Assembly: GCA_029559915.1 (NCBI GenBank) | Contig: JAKPZU010000350.1 | Span: forward strand, 1 to 39,499 | Length of the DNA stretch: 39,499 bases | From: Bacillota bacterium | GTDB taxonomy: Bacteria; Bacillota_I; Bacilli_A; Izemoplasmatales; Hujiaoplasmataceae | Reading direction: 5' to 3' | Shown here: positions 11,001-21,580 of the stretch, piece after piece | Layout of the letters: every line of letters starts with the position of its first letter | Position numbering within the stretch: position 1 is the first letter of the stretch | Notes under the pieces: model-generated | Told to the model about the DNA's origin: nothing | What the model saw: the letters and a program-made list of their open reading frames with translations, nothing else | The model's database searches: none | Program-made: the position numbers and the translations under genes

Positions 11001-11503
11001 TTGTTAACATCTTGATAGTACTCTTTCATGCTATCATTCTTTTTTGTTTCTTGTTCAATGAATTGATAGTGAACATCGACTGATTCATCAATTTCTTTTT
11101 CACTTTCACGAACCAATTCCAAATATTTATTAAGAGCTTCCTGTTTTCTTTCTTCAAATTGATTTAAGACATCCTGATAAAGTTTATTTTCTTCGTCAAG
11201 CAGATTTTGAAGGTCTTTATTGTTAAGAGAGAATTCATTCGCTAGTAATTCAAAACGTTCGCGAAAGTCTTCATCGATTATAGCGATTCGTTTTTCGTGT
11301 TCATCTTCTTCAAAAAGATATTTGTTGAGATGTAAATTTTGGTCAGCATCATATTCGATTTCAATCTGTTTCAGTAAGTTTTGATAGGTTATTTTTTCAT
11401 TATTAAAAGCCCGTTTCAACTCATGTAAACGGGTTTGATATTCTGTTTCAAATTGGGTGAAACTAGTGAAGTAATTCTGTAAGATATCGCGTTTTATTGC
11501 CAT
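8048..11503 (-). CDS. 1151-aa predicted long coiled-coil protein, unknown function
   Basis: Single long ORF, heptad-like charged/hydrophobic pattern throughout, one Cys, one Trp, no catalytic motif or TM segment recognised; GGAGTG SD before the ATG. Confidence 0.85.
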   Translation of the reverse strand: MAIKRDILQNYFTSFTQFETEYQTRLHELKRAFNNEKITYQNLLKQIEIEYDADQNLHLNKYLFEEDEHEKRIAIIDEDFRERFELLANEFSLNNKDLQNLLDEENKLYQDVLNQFEERKQEALNKYLELVRESEKEIDESVDVHYQFIEQETKKNDSMKEYYQDVNNFLANDLLNTMEKAKNALDSLNDSLKEANISDSKELNQIVLKSLEHLRGTQIGIISLFKENSNNLELQRENIKKISKNKQQPHSELNQQMIKKYVVQIRELNTQKINFEAKVKADLESSLTRVYQLMIKAHDERDDANLKKYILQKQIIEKKAEYLLQRNTTLTNFTIRKYQQEIKKIKIDSFKRSEEIKLAYSVPITFLQNSIDTYSNFAFYLNQGFDELDRLLNGLIDFHQELLDTKNNFVTTTSKAYEDYKINMMVRINEVTGNLTRLIAKIDDVSLKIVTLESSNRLEVAKIRKKIDALEILGDYQKYLASLENDEFFATYQHNKNIESIQIKTRYKEGLLKINNDVLELNKNKELGAEHLQYMLNLSKEEESIHKLGFDKLISQQEAFFKQQNQMSYLMYKIAKLEIIKQVKSANFAYAKKFFDIRNKELKKDKISSDSVIDFIHHMQKLINTNNTTTAAFKQYLSKSNNNWTYLTIVEKNRLAVQKQLKRQLDKKISACMKAASLYHREHNDLSDSLNALAEEYILKLKKLLIFNEENFLNNESSIIKSRGYFSEISALITYIYNKTLNQIYKYQIPDLINDLTFNYEKALTDFNLLVVSIFDQFNNKTKTKVFYHGLQKYFISAVKILENYMTEITKNIFYIRDKIAENDLDFIAQARIQTEENIGIINQEYDELAFQAIKYKTKRKKQIDLLLDNANKINNTFKRRVKAINDQYLLEKEQSTEFLAFLEKEITDIIIKNDRQLLHMLKLIDEEIAKERVIFTNQHKRYVNMLAKFRANMTDAYDEEVRYLYELNFKREEDISKTIKLLEEKINQLPQEKVELLTSMDTQKEQLYLEKQDELLKKFSEIEGNKLMSKPGLLEEIIAVQNRLPEDYAKLYKEIQELENEFLQQYTLINESYYDTYQDYINKQFANRLLIDNDSRINKSFEKLNTYHMDLLTIFQLNFKETMLKSAESREIINDEKQKSKEKQDRIINA

Positions 11504-11533
11504 TTAATCACTCCATTACTTGCTACATTTTCA

Positions 11534-11562
11534 ATTATATTATAATAGACGTCTTTATTCAA
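11534..11562 (-). promoter_or_regulatory. Sigma-A-like promoter of the coiled-coil operon
   Basis: On the minus strand TTGAAT - 17 nt - TATAAT. Confidence 0.6.
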
Positions 11563-11605
11563 CACATTATCTAGAAATAAAAAGTGATTTTTACCTAAAG
11601 TTTGG

Positions 11606-11611
11606 TATAAT
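11606..11611 (+). promoter_or_regulatory. -10 element candidate for ruvB-queA
   Basis: TATAAT (tttggTATAATatac) 18 nt upstream of the ruvB ATG; no clear -35. Confidence 0.4.
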
Positions 11612-11628
11612 ATACTTGAGGTGGAGCT

Positions 11629-12633
11629 ATGGACGAAAGAATTATTAGCAATAATCTATTGATAGATGATGAAGTAGATGTAACGCTAAGACCTAAAAGT
11701 TTTGGTGAATACATTGGCCAAAAAGACGTCAAGGAAATGGTTGAAATAGCTGTAAAAGCGGCTAAAATGCGCAACGAATCACTGGATCACGTTCTTTTGT
11801 ACGGACCTCCTGGATTGGGAAAAACCACTTTAGCTCAAGTGATTGCCAATGAATTGGGTGTAAATATAAAATCTTTGAGTGGACCGACCATTGAACGCAC
11901 TGGCGATCTTGCAGCGATATTGACTTCTTTGGAACCTGGGGATGTCTTATTTATCGATGAAATTCACCGCTTACCAAAAATTGTCGAAGAAATACTTTAC
12001 TCTTCTATGGAGGATTACGTGATTGACATCGTTGTTGGAAAAGATTCTGGCGCAAAGTCCATAAGGGTTGATTTGGCGCCATTTACACTGATTGGAGCGA
12101 CCACCAGATTCGGCGATTTGACCGGACCTCTTCGTGATCGTTTTGGCATTGTTCATAAGTTGGAGTTCTATTCTGACGCCGAACTGGAAATAATTTGCCA
12201 ACGCACTGCTAAAATATATGATTGTCAAACCGAGCCACAGGCAATTGTTGAACTAGCCAAAAGAAGTCGTGGGACACCAAGAATAGTAAATCGTTTGTTT
12301 AGGAGAGTCAGGGATTTTGCAGATATATTAAGTGAGGGCTTAATCACACTTGAAGTGACTAAAACCGCCTTGCAAAAACTGAAAATTGATGAGTTGGGAT
12401 TAGATAATAAGGACCGAGAATATTTGTTGGGCATTATAGAAAAATATCACGGCGGTCCAGTGGGATTGGATACCATTGCGACATCAATAAGTGAAGATGC
12501 CGGAACTTTGGAAGATGTCTATGAACCGTTTTTAATTCAAAAAGGTTTTATCAGTCGGACACCTCGAGGACGAGTTGTTACGGAAAAAGCATATCGTCAC
12601 CTAAAAAAATCTTATCAAGGAAGTTTGTTTTGA
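11629..12633 (+). CDS. ruvB: Holliday junction branch migration DNA helicase RuvB
   Basis: [83 protein letters not shown]. Confidence 0.97.
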   Translation: MDERIISNNLLIDDEVDVTLRPKSFGEYIGQKDVKEMVEIAVKAAKMRNESLDHVLLYGPPGLGKTTLAQVIANELGVNIKSLSGPTIERTGDLAAILTSLEPGDVLFIDEIHRLPKIVEEILYSSMEDYVIDIVVGKDSGAKSIRVDLAPFTLIGATTRFGDLTGPLRDRFGIVHKLEFYSDAELEIICQRTAKIYDCQTEPQAIVELAKRSRGTPRIVNRLFRRVRDFADILSEGLITLEVTKTALQKLKIDELGLDNKDREYLLGIIEKYHGGPVGLDTIATSISEDAGTLEDVYEPFLIQKGFISRTPRGRVVTEKAYRHLKKSYQGSLF

Positions 12634-13661
12634 TGAAAACGAAGGACTTTGATTATTATCTACCGGAAGAGTTAATCGCTCAAACACCTCTTGCAGTTCG
12701 CAGTGATTCACGTTTATTGGTCACACATCGTGACAGTTTTCATTTAAAACATGACATCTTTAGAAATATTGGCGACTATATAAAACCAGGCAGTGTTTTA
12801 ATTTTGAACAATACAAAAGTCATACCTGCACGTTTGCATGGCACAAAAATTGACACCCACGCCAACATCGAAGTATTACTGCTTAATCAATATGGTCTCA
12901 ACAAATGGGAAACATTAGTTAAACCAGCAAAAAGAGTAAAAGTAGGAACTACCATTTCTTTTGGAGAAGGCTTACTCAAGTTGTTTTGTACGGAAGAACT
13001 CGAAGAAGGAATTAGGCATTTTGATTTGGTTTATGAAGGTGATTTAGAAACAATACTTGTGCAATTAGGCGAAATGCCCTTGCCACCATACATACATGAA
13101 AAATTGGAGGATCAAAGCCGTTACCAAACTGTTTATTCAAAAATTAACGGTAGCGCTGCCAGTCCTACGGCTGGACTACACTTCACCAATGAATTGCTTG
13201 CTGAACTTAAGGAAAAAGGCGTAATTATAGATTACATTACGCTTCATGTCGGATTGGGAACTTTTAGACCGGTAGTGGTTGATGATGTTTTTAATCATAA
13301 AATGCATTCTGAATTTTACTCCTTAAGCCAAAGCACTGCCGACATCTTAAACGCTGCTAAAAAAGATAATCGAGAAATATTTGCTGTTGGCACGACAACT
13401 GTTAGAACCTTAGAAACCGTTTATAACAAATTCGGAGAGTTTCATGAATCTTCTGGTTTTACAGACATTTTCATTTATCCCGGTTATGAATTCAAGGCCA
13501 TTGATAATCTAATAACAAATTTTCACTTACCAAAATCGACATTGATGATGTTAGTATCCGCTTTTGCGACAAAAGAAATAATCATTAACGCCTATCATGA
13601 AGCAATTGATAAAAAGTATCGATTTTTCTCCTTTGGAGATTCAATGTTAATAAAAAAATAA
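12633..13661 (+). CDS. queA: S-adenosylmethionine:tRNA ribosyltransferase-isomerase
   Basis: [62 protein letters not shown] overlaps ruvB TGA (ORF track adds one upstream TTG). Confidence 0.96.
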   Translation: MKTKDFDYYLPEELIAQTPLAVRSDSRLLVTHRDSFHLKHDIFRNIGDYIKPGSVLILNNTKVIPARLHGTKIDTHANIEVLLLNQYGLNKWETLVKPAKRVKVGTTISFGEGLLKLFCTEELEEGIRHFDLVYEGDLETILVQLGEMPLPPYIHEKLEDQSRYQTVYSKINGSAASPTAGLHFTNELLAELKEKGVIIDYITLHVGLGTFRPVVVDDVFNHKMHSEFYSLSQSTADILNAAKKDNREIFAVGTTTVRTLETVYNKFGEFHESSGFTDIFIYPGYEFKAIDNLITNFHLPKSTLMMLVSAFATKEIIINAYHEAIDKKYRFFSFGDSMLIKK

Positions 13662-13685
13662 ACGGCTAATCTTAGCCGTTTTATT
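13661..13685. terminator. Bidirectional terminator between queA and yhhQ
   Basis: AACGGCTA-atct-TAGCCGTT followed by T-rich sequence. Confidence 0.8.
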
Positions 13686-14361
13686 CTTCGTTAGGTTTTA
13701 TTTTCTTTGCCAAATATATAAATGGAGTATCCAATAAAGCCACAATAACTTTTATAGCATATGTGGAGAGCATGAGTCCGAGTAAAATCTCATTGCTTAC
13801 GACTCCATAAAAAGCAATTGGTACAAATATTGAAGTATCAATAGCTTGCGATATTATCGTTGACACATTGTTTCTAATCCACAGAAATTTGTTTTCAGGA
13901 AGTTTTCTTTTAATTTTATCAAATGCATAAACATCAATAAATTGGGAAATTATGAAAGCCGAAAGGCTGGCTAACAAAATTCTTGGCATAAAACCAAAAA
14001 TCGTTAATAATGAGTCTTGGGCCCAATCTTCAGGGTGAGGATTGAAATTAATGGCAATAGTCATGATGATGACAGTTATAATCATTACGGAAAAACCGAT
14101 AAAAACTGCTTTTTTTGCTTGTTTTTTACCATAAATTTCGTTTAAAACATCAGTGCCCAAAAAAATAGTCCCATACATGATATTGCCTAGATTGGCTTCT
14201 AGGCCAAAAAGAAAGATTAGTTTTGTCACTTGGATGTTTGCCAAGATGGTTGCTAGAGTAATCCAAACAAAAATCCCCAAACGGCCAAAAAACTTATAAA
14301 CCAATAAAAATAGAGTAAAATTCACAAGCGCAAAAATTACCCATAACAACTCGTTTGACAT
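13681..14361 (-). CDS. yhhQ: YhhQ/DUF165-family queuosine precursor transporter
   Basis: Multi-TM protein with LATILANIQVTKLIFLFGLEANLGNIMYGTIFLGTDVLNEIYGKKQAKKAV, typical of YhhQ; preceded by a preQ1 riboswitch. Confidence 0.9.
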   Translation of the reverse strand: MSNELLWVIFALVNFTLFLLVYKFFGRLGIFVWITLATILANIQVTKLIFLFGLEANLGNIMYGTIFLGTDVLNEIYGKKQAKKAVFIGFSVMIITVIIMTIAINFNPHPEDWAQDSLLTIFGFMPRILLASLSAFIISQFIDVYAFDKIKRKLPENKFLWIRNNVSTIISQAIDTSIFVPIAFYGVVSNEILLGLMLSTYAIKVIVALLDTPFIYLAKKIKPNEE

Positions 14362-14366
14362 AAATT

Positions 14367-14405
14367 CCTCCTAGTTTTGTTAACGCAGGATGGTTGCGAA
14401 CTGCG
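14367..14405 (-). ncRNA. preQ1-I riboswitch controlling yhhQ, overlapping its Shine-Dalgarno
   Basis: Minus strand CGCAG-UUCGCAACCAUC-CUGCG-UUAACAAAACUAGGAGG: P1 hairpin, A-rich tail UUAACAAAACUAGG and SD in the tail, as in class I type preQ1 aptamers. Confidence 0.87.
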
Positions 14406-14415
14406 AATCTTTAAT

Positions 14416-14443
14416 ATTATAACATTATATTCGCAAAAAACAA
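14416..14443 (-). promoter_or_regulatory. Promoter for riboswitch-yhhQ
   Basis: TTGTTT - 16 nt - TATAAT on the minus strand just upstream of the riboswitch. Confidence 0.6.
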
Positions 14444-14451
14444 TATTTGGT

Positions 14452-14480
14452 TTGATTAAATAAGGGAAATTGTGTAAAAT
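14452..14480 (+). promoter_or_regulatory. Promoter for pduL-tgt
   Basis: TTGATT - 17 nt - TAAAAT, 27 nt before the pduL ATG. Confidence 0.6.
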
Positions 14481-14507
14481 ATAAGAGGAAATTCAAGGAG
14501 GTTCACT

Positions 14508-16195
<1,688 letters not shown>

Positions 16196-16280
16196 ATTTT
16201 GTGTTTCTTTTGATAATTATATTTATTATTTCACTTTTTTATGATAAGATAAGTGTAAGATCATTAATTGGGGGTACCAA

Positions 16281-17450
16281 ATGTTTAATATTGACGATAA
16301 ATTCAACCAAAAGCCGACAATTAAAGTGGTTGGTATTGGTGGCGGCGGTGGTTCAGCCATCAATCGAATGATTGAAAATGAAGTTCCTGGAGTCGAATTC
16401 GTTGCTATGAATACCGATGCCCAAGTGTTAAGGCTTTCCAAAGCAGACGTAAGATTGCAATTAGGGAAAACTTTAACTAGAGGGTTAGGGGCTGGAGCCA
16501 ATCCAGAAGTTGGACGTCAGGCAGCGCTTGAAAGTGAAGACGAAATCAGGGATATTTTAGCAGAAACCGACATGGTTTTCATTACCGCAGGTATGGGTGG
16601 TGGAACCGGAACCGGCGCTAGTCCAGTAGTAGCAAAAATAGCTCGAGAAATGGGCTGTTTAACCATAGGCATAGTTACAAAACCTTTTGGCTTCGAAGGC
16701 AAAAAAAGAATGGCTGTCGCTCTTGAAGGTCTGGAACAACTTAAACCTTATGTTGATACTTTGATTGTTATCCCAAATGATAAATTATTCTATATCGTTG
16801 ATAGAAACACTTCATATTTGGATGCTTTCAGAGAAGCTGATAAAGTTCTCCGTCAAGGTGTTCAAGGTATCACGGAAATCATCGCAATGCCTGGCGTTGT
16901 CAACGTCGACTTTGCCGATGTTAAGACCGTTATGAAGGATAAAGGAACTGCTTTGATGGGAATCGGGGTTGCTGAAGGACCTAATCGGGCAATAGAAGCT
17001 GCTCGCGAAGCCATTAGATCACCTTTATTGGAAACTTCAATCAACGGCGCGACCGATGCAATTGTCAATATCACCTCCAATTATCAAGCTTCGCTGTATG
17101 AAATTGATGAAATCATTGCTGAAGTCCATAAAGCTTCAACAACTGACATCAACGTTATTTACGGTTCAGCAATCAATTCGGATTTAGGTGATGAATTGGT
17201 GGTTACAGTGATTGCAACTGGCTTTTCTCAAGATCCGGTTTTCAAAGATGACATACTTCCACCAAAACTTACTTCAAATCATACTGAAAAACCCAAAGAA
17301 GAAGTGGAAATAGACATTCCAGAAAAAAAGCATGGCAAATTTTTCAAAAAGAACAAGAAAAAAGAAGCTTTAGAAAAACAAAAACCGGAAGAAGAAGAAA
17401 AAGATGACATCAAAATTCCTTCTTGGTTAAAGGATAGATTCAACAAATAA
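16281..17450 (+). CDS. ftsZ: Cell division protein FtsZ
   Basis: [38 protein letters not shown]-terminal peptide [15 protein letters not shown]. Confidence 0.97.
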   Translation: MFNIDDKFNQKPTIKVVGIGGGGGSAINRMIENEVPGVEFVAMNTDAQVLRLSKADVRLQLGKTLTRGLGAGANPEVGRQAALESEDEIRDILAETDMVFITAGMGGGTGTGASPVVAKIAREMGCLTIGIVTKPFGFEGKKRMAVALEGLEQLKPYVDTLIVIPNDKLFYIVDRNTSYLDAFREADKVLRQGVQGITEIIAMPGVVNVDFADVKTVMKDKGTALMGIGVAEGPNRAIEAAREAIRSPLLETSINGATDAIVNITSNYQASLYEIDEIIAEVHKASTTDINVIYGSAINSDLGDELVVTVIATGFSQDPVFKDDILPPKLTSNHTEKPKEEVEIDIPEKKHGKFFKKNKKKEALEKQKPEEEEKDDIKIPSWLKDRFNK

Positions 17451-17475
17451 GGCTGGATTTCCAGTCTTTTTTTAT
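17451..17475 (+). terminator. Terminator after ftsZ
   Basis: GGCTGG-attt-CCAGTC followed by TTTTTTT. Confidence 0.75.
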
Positions 17476-17496
17476 ATTTAATATTTGGCTTTTTAA

Positions 17497-17525
17497 TTGT
17501 AATTTGCAACATTAAATGATACAAT
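17497..17525 (+). promoter_or_regulatory. Promoter for mgtE pair and downstream genes
   Basis: TTGTAA - 17 nt - TACAAT, 25 nt before ATG. Confidence 0.5.
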
Positions 17526-17550
17526 TTTTATAGCAAAGGAGGTGTAATTC

Positions 17551-18951
17551 ATGGAAGACTTCGAAAAAGAACTTCAAGCGGAAAACGCAATAATTCTGCT
17601 GTTGAAAGAAGAGGAAAATCTAGATGTTTTAAAGGAAAAATTGGATGATTATCACGATTATGAAATCGCAAAAACCTTGTTGATGTTGGATGGAAATCTT
17701 AGAAAGAAGTTGTTCAACATCCTCCCTATCCGAAAACTCACTGAAGTCTTTGAAAAATTAGACCCCGAAGACGCTTTTTCTATTTTACAAGAAACAAGTC
17801 TGTCTGTTATTGTCAGAATTTTCCGAGAAATGGAAACCGATGATTTGGTCGATATCATTTCCGCTATTGATGACAAGGATGACAGAATTACTTACTTATC
17901 ATTAATTGATGTCAATAAACGCTTGACAATCAAATCTTTGCTTGATTTTGAGCAGGGGTTGGTAGGTTCAATTATGAACAATGACTTTATCGCAATAAAT
18001 AAGAGTTTTACGGTGAAAAAAGCGATAAAGACAGTCGTCAACCTAGCCCCGGAAATTGAATTTATTCATAACATTTATATCACTGATGAAGCCGGTGTTT
18101 TGGAAGGTGCAATGTCCTTGAAAGAATTGATTAGTGCTGGTTATGATCAAAGTCAAATCATCGAGGACTTGATGAGCACCAATTTGAAATTCGTTACGCC
18201 TTCAACCCCAGTCGAAGAAGCGATTGAAATTATGAGAAATTACGATTTCTTGTTGCTGCCAGTTGTAGAAAAAAATCAGAAATTAATTGGAATAGTTTCC
18301 TTTGACGATATCTTGGAAACTTTAAGTGAAGAATCAGCCGAAGATTATTCCAGTTTGGCTGGTTTGAGTGACGTTGATGTTGATGAAAAGGAAACCGTGT
18401 TCTCGACTATAAAAAAACGACTTCCTTGGCTAATTATATTGCTATTTATCAATCTAATAACCTCTATCATAATCACCGGGTATGAAGAGCAGTTGCAATT
18501 ATTGCCGACACTTGCTGTTTTCATGCCGTTAATTTTGAATATGGCTGGAAATTCAGGAACTCAAAGTTTAGGAATAATAATCCGGCTTTTTGCAACCAAT
18601 CAACTCAATCACAAAAAATCAATTTTCCGTCATCTTCTGATTGAATTTTTGACTGGATTAGTCAATGGTTTTGTTATTGCCATCGGCCTTTTTTTGATGG
18701 TAATTATCTTTAATCTAATCAGAGGACAGGATTTAGCAACTGGCTTAAATTTTGCTTTTGTGGTTGCCCTCTCAATCAATATTGCATTGATAGTGGCAAC
18801 ACTTGCTGGCGCAATAGTGCCATTATTGATAAATACCCTAAAAATAGATCCTGCCGTAGCATCCGGACCCTTTATAACAACAATTAACGATATTCTTTCC
18901 TTGCTAATCTATTTTGGTTTGGCTAGTCTTTTGATCACGTCTTTAGTATAA
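17551..18951 (+). CDS. mgtE: Magnesium transporter MgtE (paralog 1)
   Basis: N domain plus CBS pair (DFLLLPVVEKNQKLIGIVSFDDIL) plus TM domain with FMPLILNMAGNSGTQS and DPAVASGPFITTINDILSL. Confidence 0.94.
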   Translation: MEDFEKELQAENAIILLLKEEENLDVLKEKLDDYHDYEIAKTLLMLDGNLRKKLFNILPIRKLTEVFEKLDPEDAFSILQETSLSVIVRIFREMETDDLVDIISAIDDKDDRITYLSLIDVNKRLTIKSLLDFEQGLVGSIMNNDFIAINKSFTVKKAIKTVVNLAPEIEFIHNIYITDEAGVLEGAMSLKELISAGYDQSQIIEDLMSTNLKFVTPSTPVEEAIEIMRNYDFLLLPVVEKNQKLIGIVSFDDILETLSEESAEDYSSLAGLSDVDVDEKETVFSTIKKRLPWLIILLFINLITSIIITGYEEQLQLLPTLAVFMPLILNMAGNSGTQSLGIIIRLFATNQLNHKKSIFRHLLIEFLTGLVNGFVIAIGLFLMVIIFNLIRGQDLATGLNFAFVVALSINIALIVATLAGAIVPLLINTLKIDPAVASGPFITTINDILSLLIYFGLASLLITSLV

Positions 18952-18964
18952 GGAGGATTATTTC

Positions 18965-20383
18965 ATGGAAGAATTAATTGAAAATGTAAATGATTATGAA
19001 AATGAAATAGAAAACCTTATCCTCAAGAATATTGACAACCCCAATCTAGAAACTTTATTGGAAGAGTTCCATTTTTATGACATTTCTCTAGTTTTAATCA
19101 AAATGGACGACGAAATAATCAAAACTTTCTTTAAAACCGTCTCAAATGATTATGCTTCAGAAATCTTCGAATATCTTGATGAAGTTGAAGCAAAACACAT
19201 TGTTGAAGTCATCGGCGACAATCTGGCAGCGAGAATCATTCAAGAAATGGATTTGGATGACGCCGTCGATCTCTTGAAAAATCTTGAAAAAACCGGCATG
19301 AGGATTTTAAGACAAATCAATCCCGAAAGACGTAAAGAATTATTGCAAATAATGCTTTATGAAGAGGATGAAATCGGGGCTTACCTAACCGATAGCTTTA
19401 TTGTTTTAAATGCTGATTTATCTGTCAAGGAAGCAATGAAAGTTGTAACGAACAAAGCGCATGAAGTCGACTATATTTCCATCATTTACTGTATTGACAC
19501 TAATGGAGTTTTATTGGGCTATATTAAACTGAAAGATTTGATTATTGCCAGGGCAAATGAAATCCTTCGGGACATCATAAAAGAACGTTTTCCAAAAGTA
19601 TACCCTTCTGACGACAAGGAATATGTCGCTAAATTGATGCAGGATACATCAGAATCTTCGATACCGGTCATCAATGAAGAAGGAAAAATTGAAGGCATCA
19701 TCACCCATGACGATATCATGGATATCATATCCCTGGCCGCAGAAGAAGACTACACCAAGTTTGCCGGATTAGGTGAAGTGGATATTGACATTGAAACTAT
19801 AACTCTAAAAAAATCGGTCAAGGCTAGGTTGCCCTGGTTGATGATATTGCTGTTTCTCAGTATGATTACTTCAATTATTCTTTCATTATTCGAAGGTAGT
19901 TTCACTGGCAGTGAAAATGCTAAAATTCTCGCTGCCAGGCTAGCTGTATACTTGCCACTGATTCTTGATATGAGTGGCAATACCGGGACCCAGAGTTTGG
20001 CGGTCATGATTAGGTATTTGACTAAAAATCAAGAACAAGAAAAAAGGAAAATCAAAAAGCATTTGTATCGTGAATTCAAAACCGGCATCTTTCAAGGGCT
20101 TTTGATGGGATTATTAGTTATGGGTATGATTATTTCTACCACTTATATTACCCATAATGAAATTAGTGATAAAAATTGGATTTATGCGATTGTAACCTCG
20201 GCATCTATCTGGTTAGCCTTAATCATCTCTACAACATTGGGAGCAGTTATCCCCTTTATTATGGATAGATTTAAAATTGACCCTGCAGTTGCATCCGGTC
20301 CATTTATCACCACGATTTCTGACATCATTACTCTGACGGTTTATTACTCGATCAGTTTACTAATATTATTGCCAATATTTTAG
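18965..20383 (+). CDS. mgtE: Magnesium transporter MgtE (paralog 2)
   Basis: Same architecture; YLPLILDMSGNTGTQSLAVM and DPAVASGPFITTISDIITL. Confidence 0.94.
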   Translation: MEELIENVNDYENEIENLILKNIDNPNLETLLEEFHFYDISLVLIKMDDEIIKTFFKTVSNDYASEIFEYLDEVEAKHIVEVIGDNLAARIIQEMDLDDAVDLLKNLEKTGMRILRQINPERRKELLQIMLYEEDEIGAYLTDSFIVLNADLSVKEAMKVVTNKAHEVDYISIIYCIDTNGVLLGYIKLKDLIIARANEILRDIIKERFPKVYPSDDKEYVAKLMQDTSESSIPVINEEGKIEGIITHDDIMDIISLAAEEDYTKFAGLGEVDIDIETITLKKSVKARLPWLMILLFLSMITSIILSLFEGSFTGSENAKILAARLAVYLPLILDMSGNTGTQSLAVMIRYLTKNQEQEKRKIKKHLYREFKTGIFQGLLMGLLVMGMIISTTYITHNEISDKNWIYAIVTSASIWLALIISTTLGAVIPFIMDRFKIDPAVASGPFITTISDIITLTVYYSISLLILLPIF

Positions 20384-20395
20384 GAGGAACAAATC

Positions 20396-20686
20396 ATGAA
20401 TTTAACAGGTAAACAAAAAGCAAATCTACGCAGGTTGGCAAATGACAAACCAATCATGTTTCAAATTGGACAGTCCGGTCTGACTGAAATCGTTATCAGC
20501 AATATTCTCGATTATCTAAAAAAGCATGAAATTGGCAGGATTTCATTACTTAAGTCGGCACCGGAAGATATCAACGACATCATTAGAATTCTTGGCGAAA
20601 ACAATATTTATGTCATTTACCGTATTGGTAGGGTTTTATTGCTTTATAAAGAAAATAAAGAATTGAAGAACAGGATTATCATATGA
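20396..20686 (+). CDS. yhbY: YhbY/CRM-domain RNA-binding protein
   Basis: LTGKQKANLRRLANDKPIMFQIGQSGLTEIVISNILDYLKKHE. Confidence 0.9.
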   Translation: MNLTGKQKANLRRLANDKPIMFQIGQSGLTEIVISNILDYLKKHEIGRISLLKSAPEDINDIIRILGENNIYVIYRIGRVLLLYKENKELKNRIII

Positions 20687-21417
20687 TGAAGATTTTACTG
20701 ACAAATGACGACGGCTATAATAGCGAAGGCATAACTTTGCTATATCAGGAACTCAAGAATTATGGCGATGTTTTATTAGTTGCACCACACCATCATATGT
20801 CTGGAGCTTCAGTGTCCCGTGTTTTTTGGACCAAAGTTAAAGTTCACAAACATCAAGACGATATTTTTTCGATTGAAGGCACACCGGCAGACGCTGTTTC
20901 TTTAGCTTTACATGGTTTGAACTATAGACCTGATGTTGTGATATCAGGAATCAACAACGGTTTAAATGTCGGAGCCGATACCGTATACTCAGGAACAGTT
21001 GGCGCTTGTATGGAAGCTTTGAAGGCCAAGATACCAGCGATAGCCTTGTCTATGGATTTCAATCATTTCAAACAAGGGAAAAAAGATTTGAAAAAAGTTC
21101 TGGATTTTATCTTCGAAAATAATCTGATATCGGATAAGTATTTGCTAAACGTCAATTTCGTCGCCAAGGATTTCAACAAGTCAAAAGGTATCATGATTAC
21201 AGATCTTGGTTTTAGACCGACAGAACACTATTATGTTAGTGATGGTGAGTATTACCTGACCCAACGCAACTTTAGCAATTTCAAGTTTCAACCTGAAACT
21301 GATTTATATGCGGTCAATAATGGCTATATCTCAATCACTCCTTTAAAATTTGCCAATCAGACGGAATTTGGCTTGAAAGAATTAAGAAAAAAGGTGAGCA
21401 ATATTGTTGAAAAATAA
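20683..21417 (+). CDS. surE: 5'/3'-nucleotidase SurE
   Basis: MKILLTNDDGYNSEGI, VAPHHHMSGASVS, GTPADAVSLAL, VVISGINNGLNVGADTVYSGTVGACMEA. Confidence 0.95.
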   Translation: MMKILLTNDDGYNSEGITLLYQELKNYGDVLLVAPHHHMSGASVSRVFWTKVKVHKHQDDIFSIEGTPADAVSLALHGLNYRPDVVISGINNGLNVGADTVYSGTVGACMEALKAKIPAIALSMDFNHFKQGKKDLKKVLDFIFENNLISDKYLLNVNFVAKDFNKSKGIMITDLGFRPTEHYYVSDGEYYLTQRNFSNFKFQPETDLYAVNNGYISITPLKFANQTEFGLKELRKKVSNIVEK

Positions 21418-21574
21418 TTTGACTTTTTTGCTGGTTTACTTAGTTAACATGATTGTGGTTTTGACTTTGATTGCTTTTGTCGTGGAAAGCACGCTTCTCA
21501 AAATCCTTTTAGGCATCTATTTGATCGCATTTTCTACAGTTGTGTCATTTATTACAAGAGATAAGTCGAGGTAG
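21404..21574 (+). CDS. Small (56 aa) two-helix membrane protein, unlisted in ORF track
   Basis: TTG start after AAGGTGAG SD, overlapping the surE end: LLKNNLTFLLVYLVNMIVVLTLIAFVVESTLLKILLGIYLIAFSTVVSFITRDKSR*. Confidence 0.6.
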   Translation: MLKNNLTFLLVYLVNMIVVLTLIAFVVESTLLKILLGIYLIAFSTVVSFITRDKSR

Positions 21575-21580
21575 TTTATC

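Noticed and set aside
5105-11503. Coiled-coil proteins as SMC/MukB/Rad50-type ATPases or as a phage tape measure
   Set aside because: No Walker A/B or signature motif at either end; no phage genes nearby; no hydrophobic TM segments as in tape measures.
17476-17550. M-box (ykoK) Mg2+ riboswitch upstream of mgtE
   Set aside because: The ftsZ-mgtE gap is too short after the terminator and has no M-box motifs.
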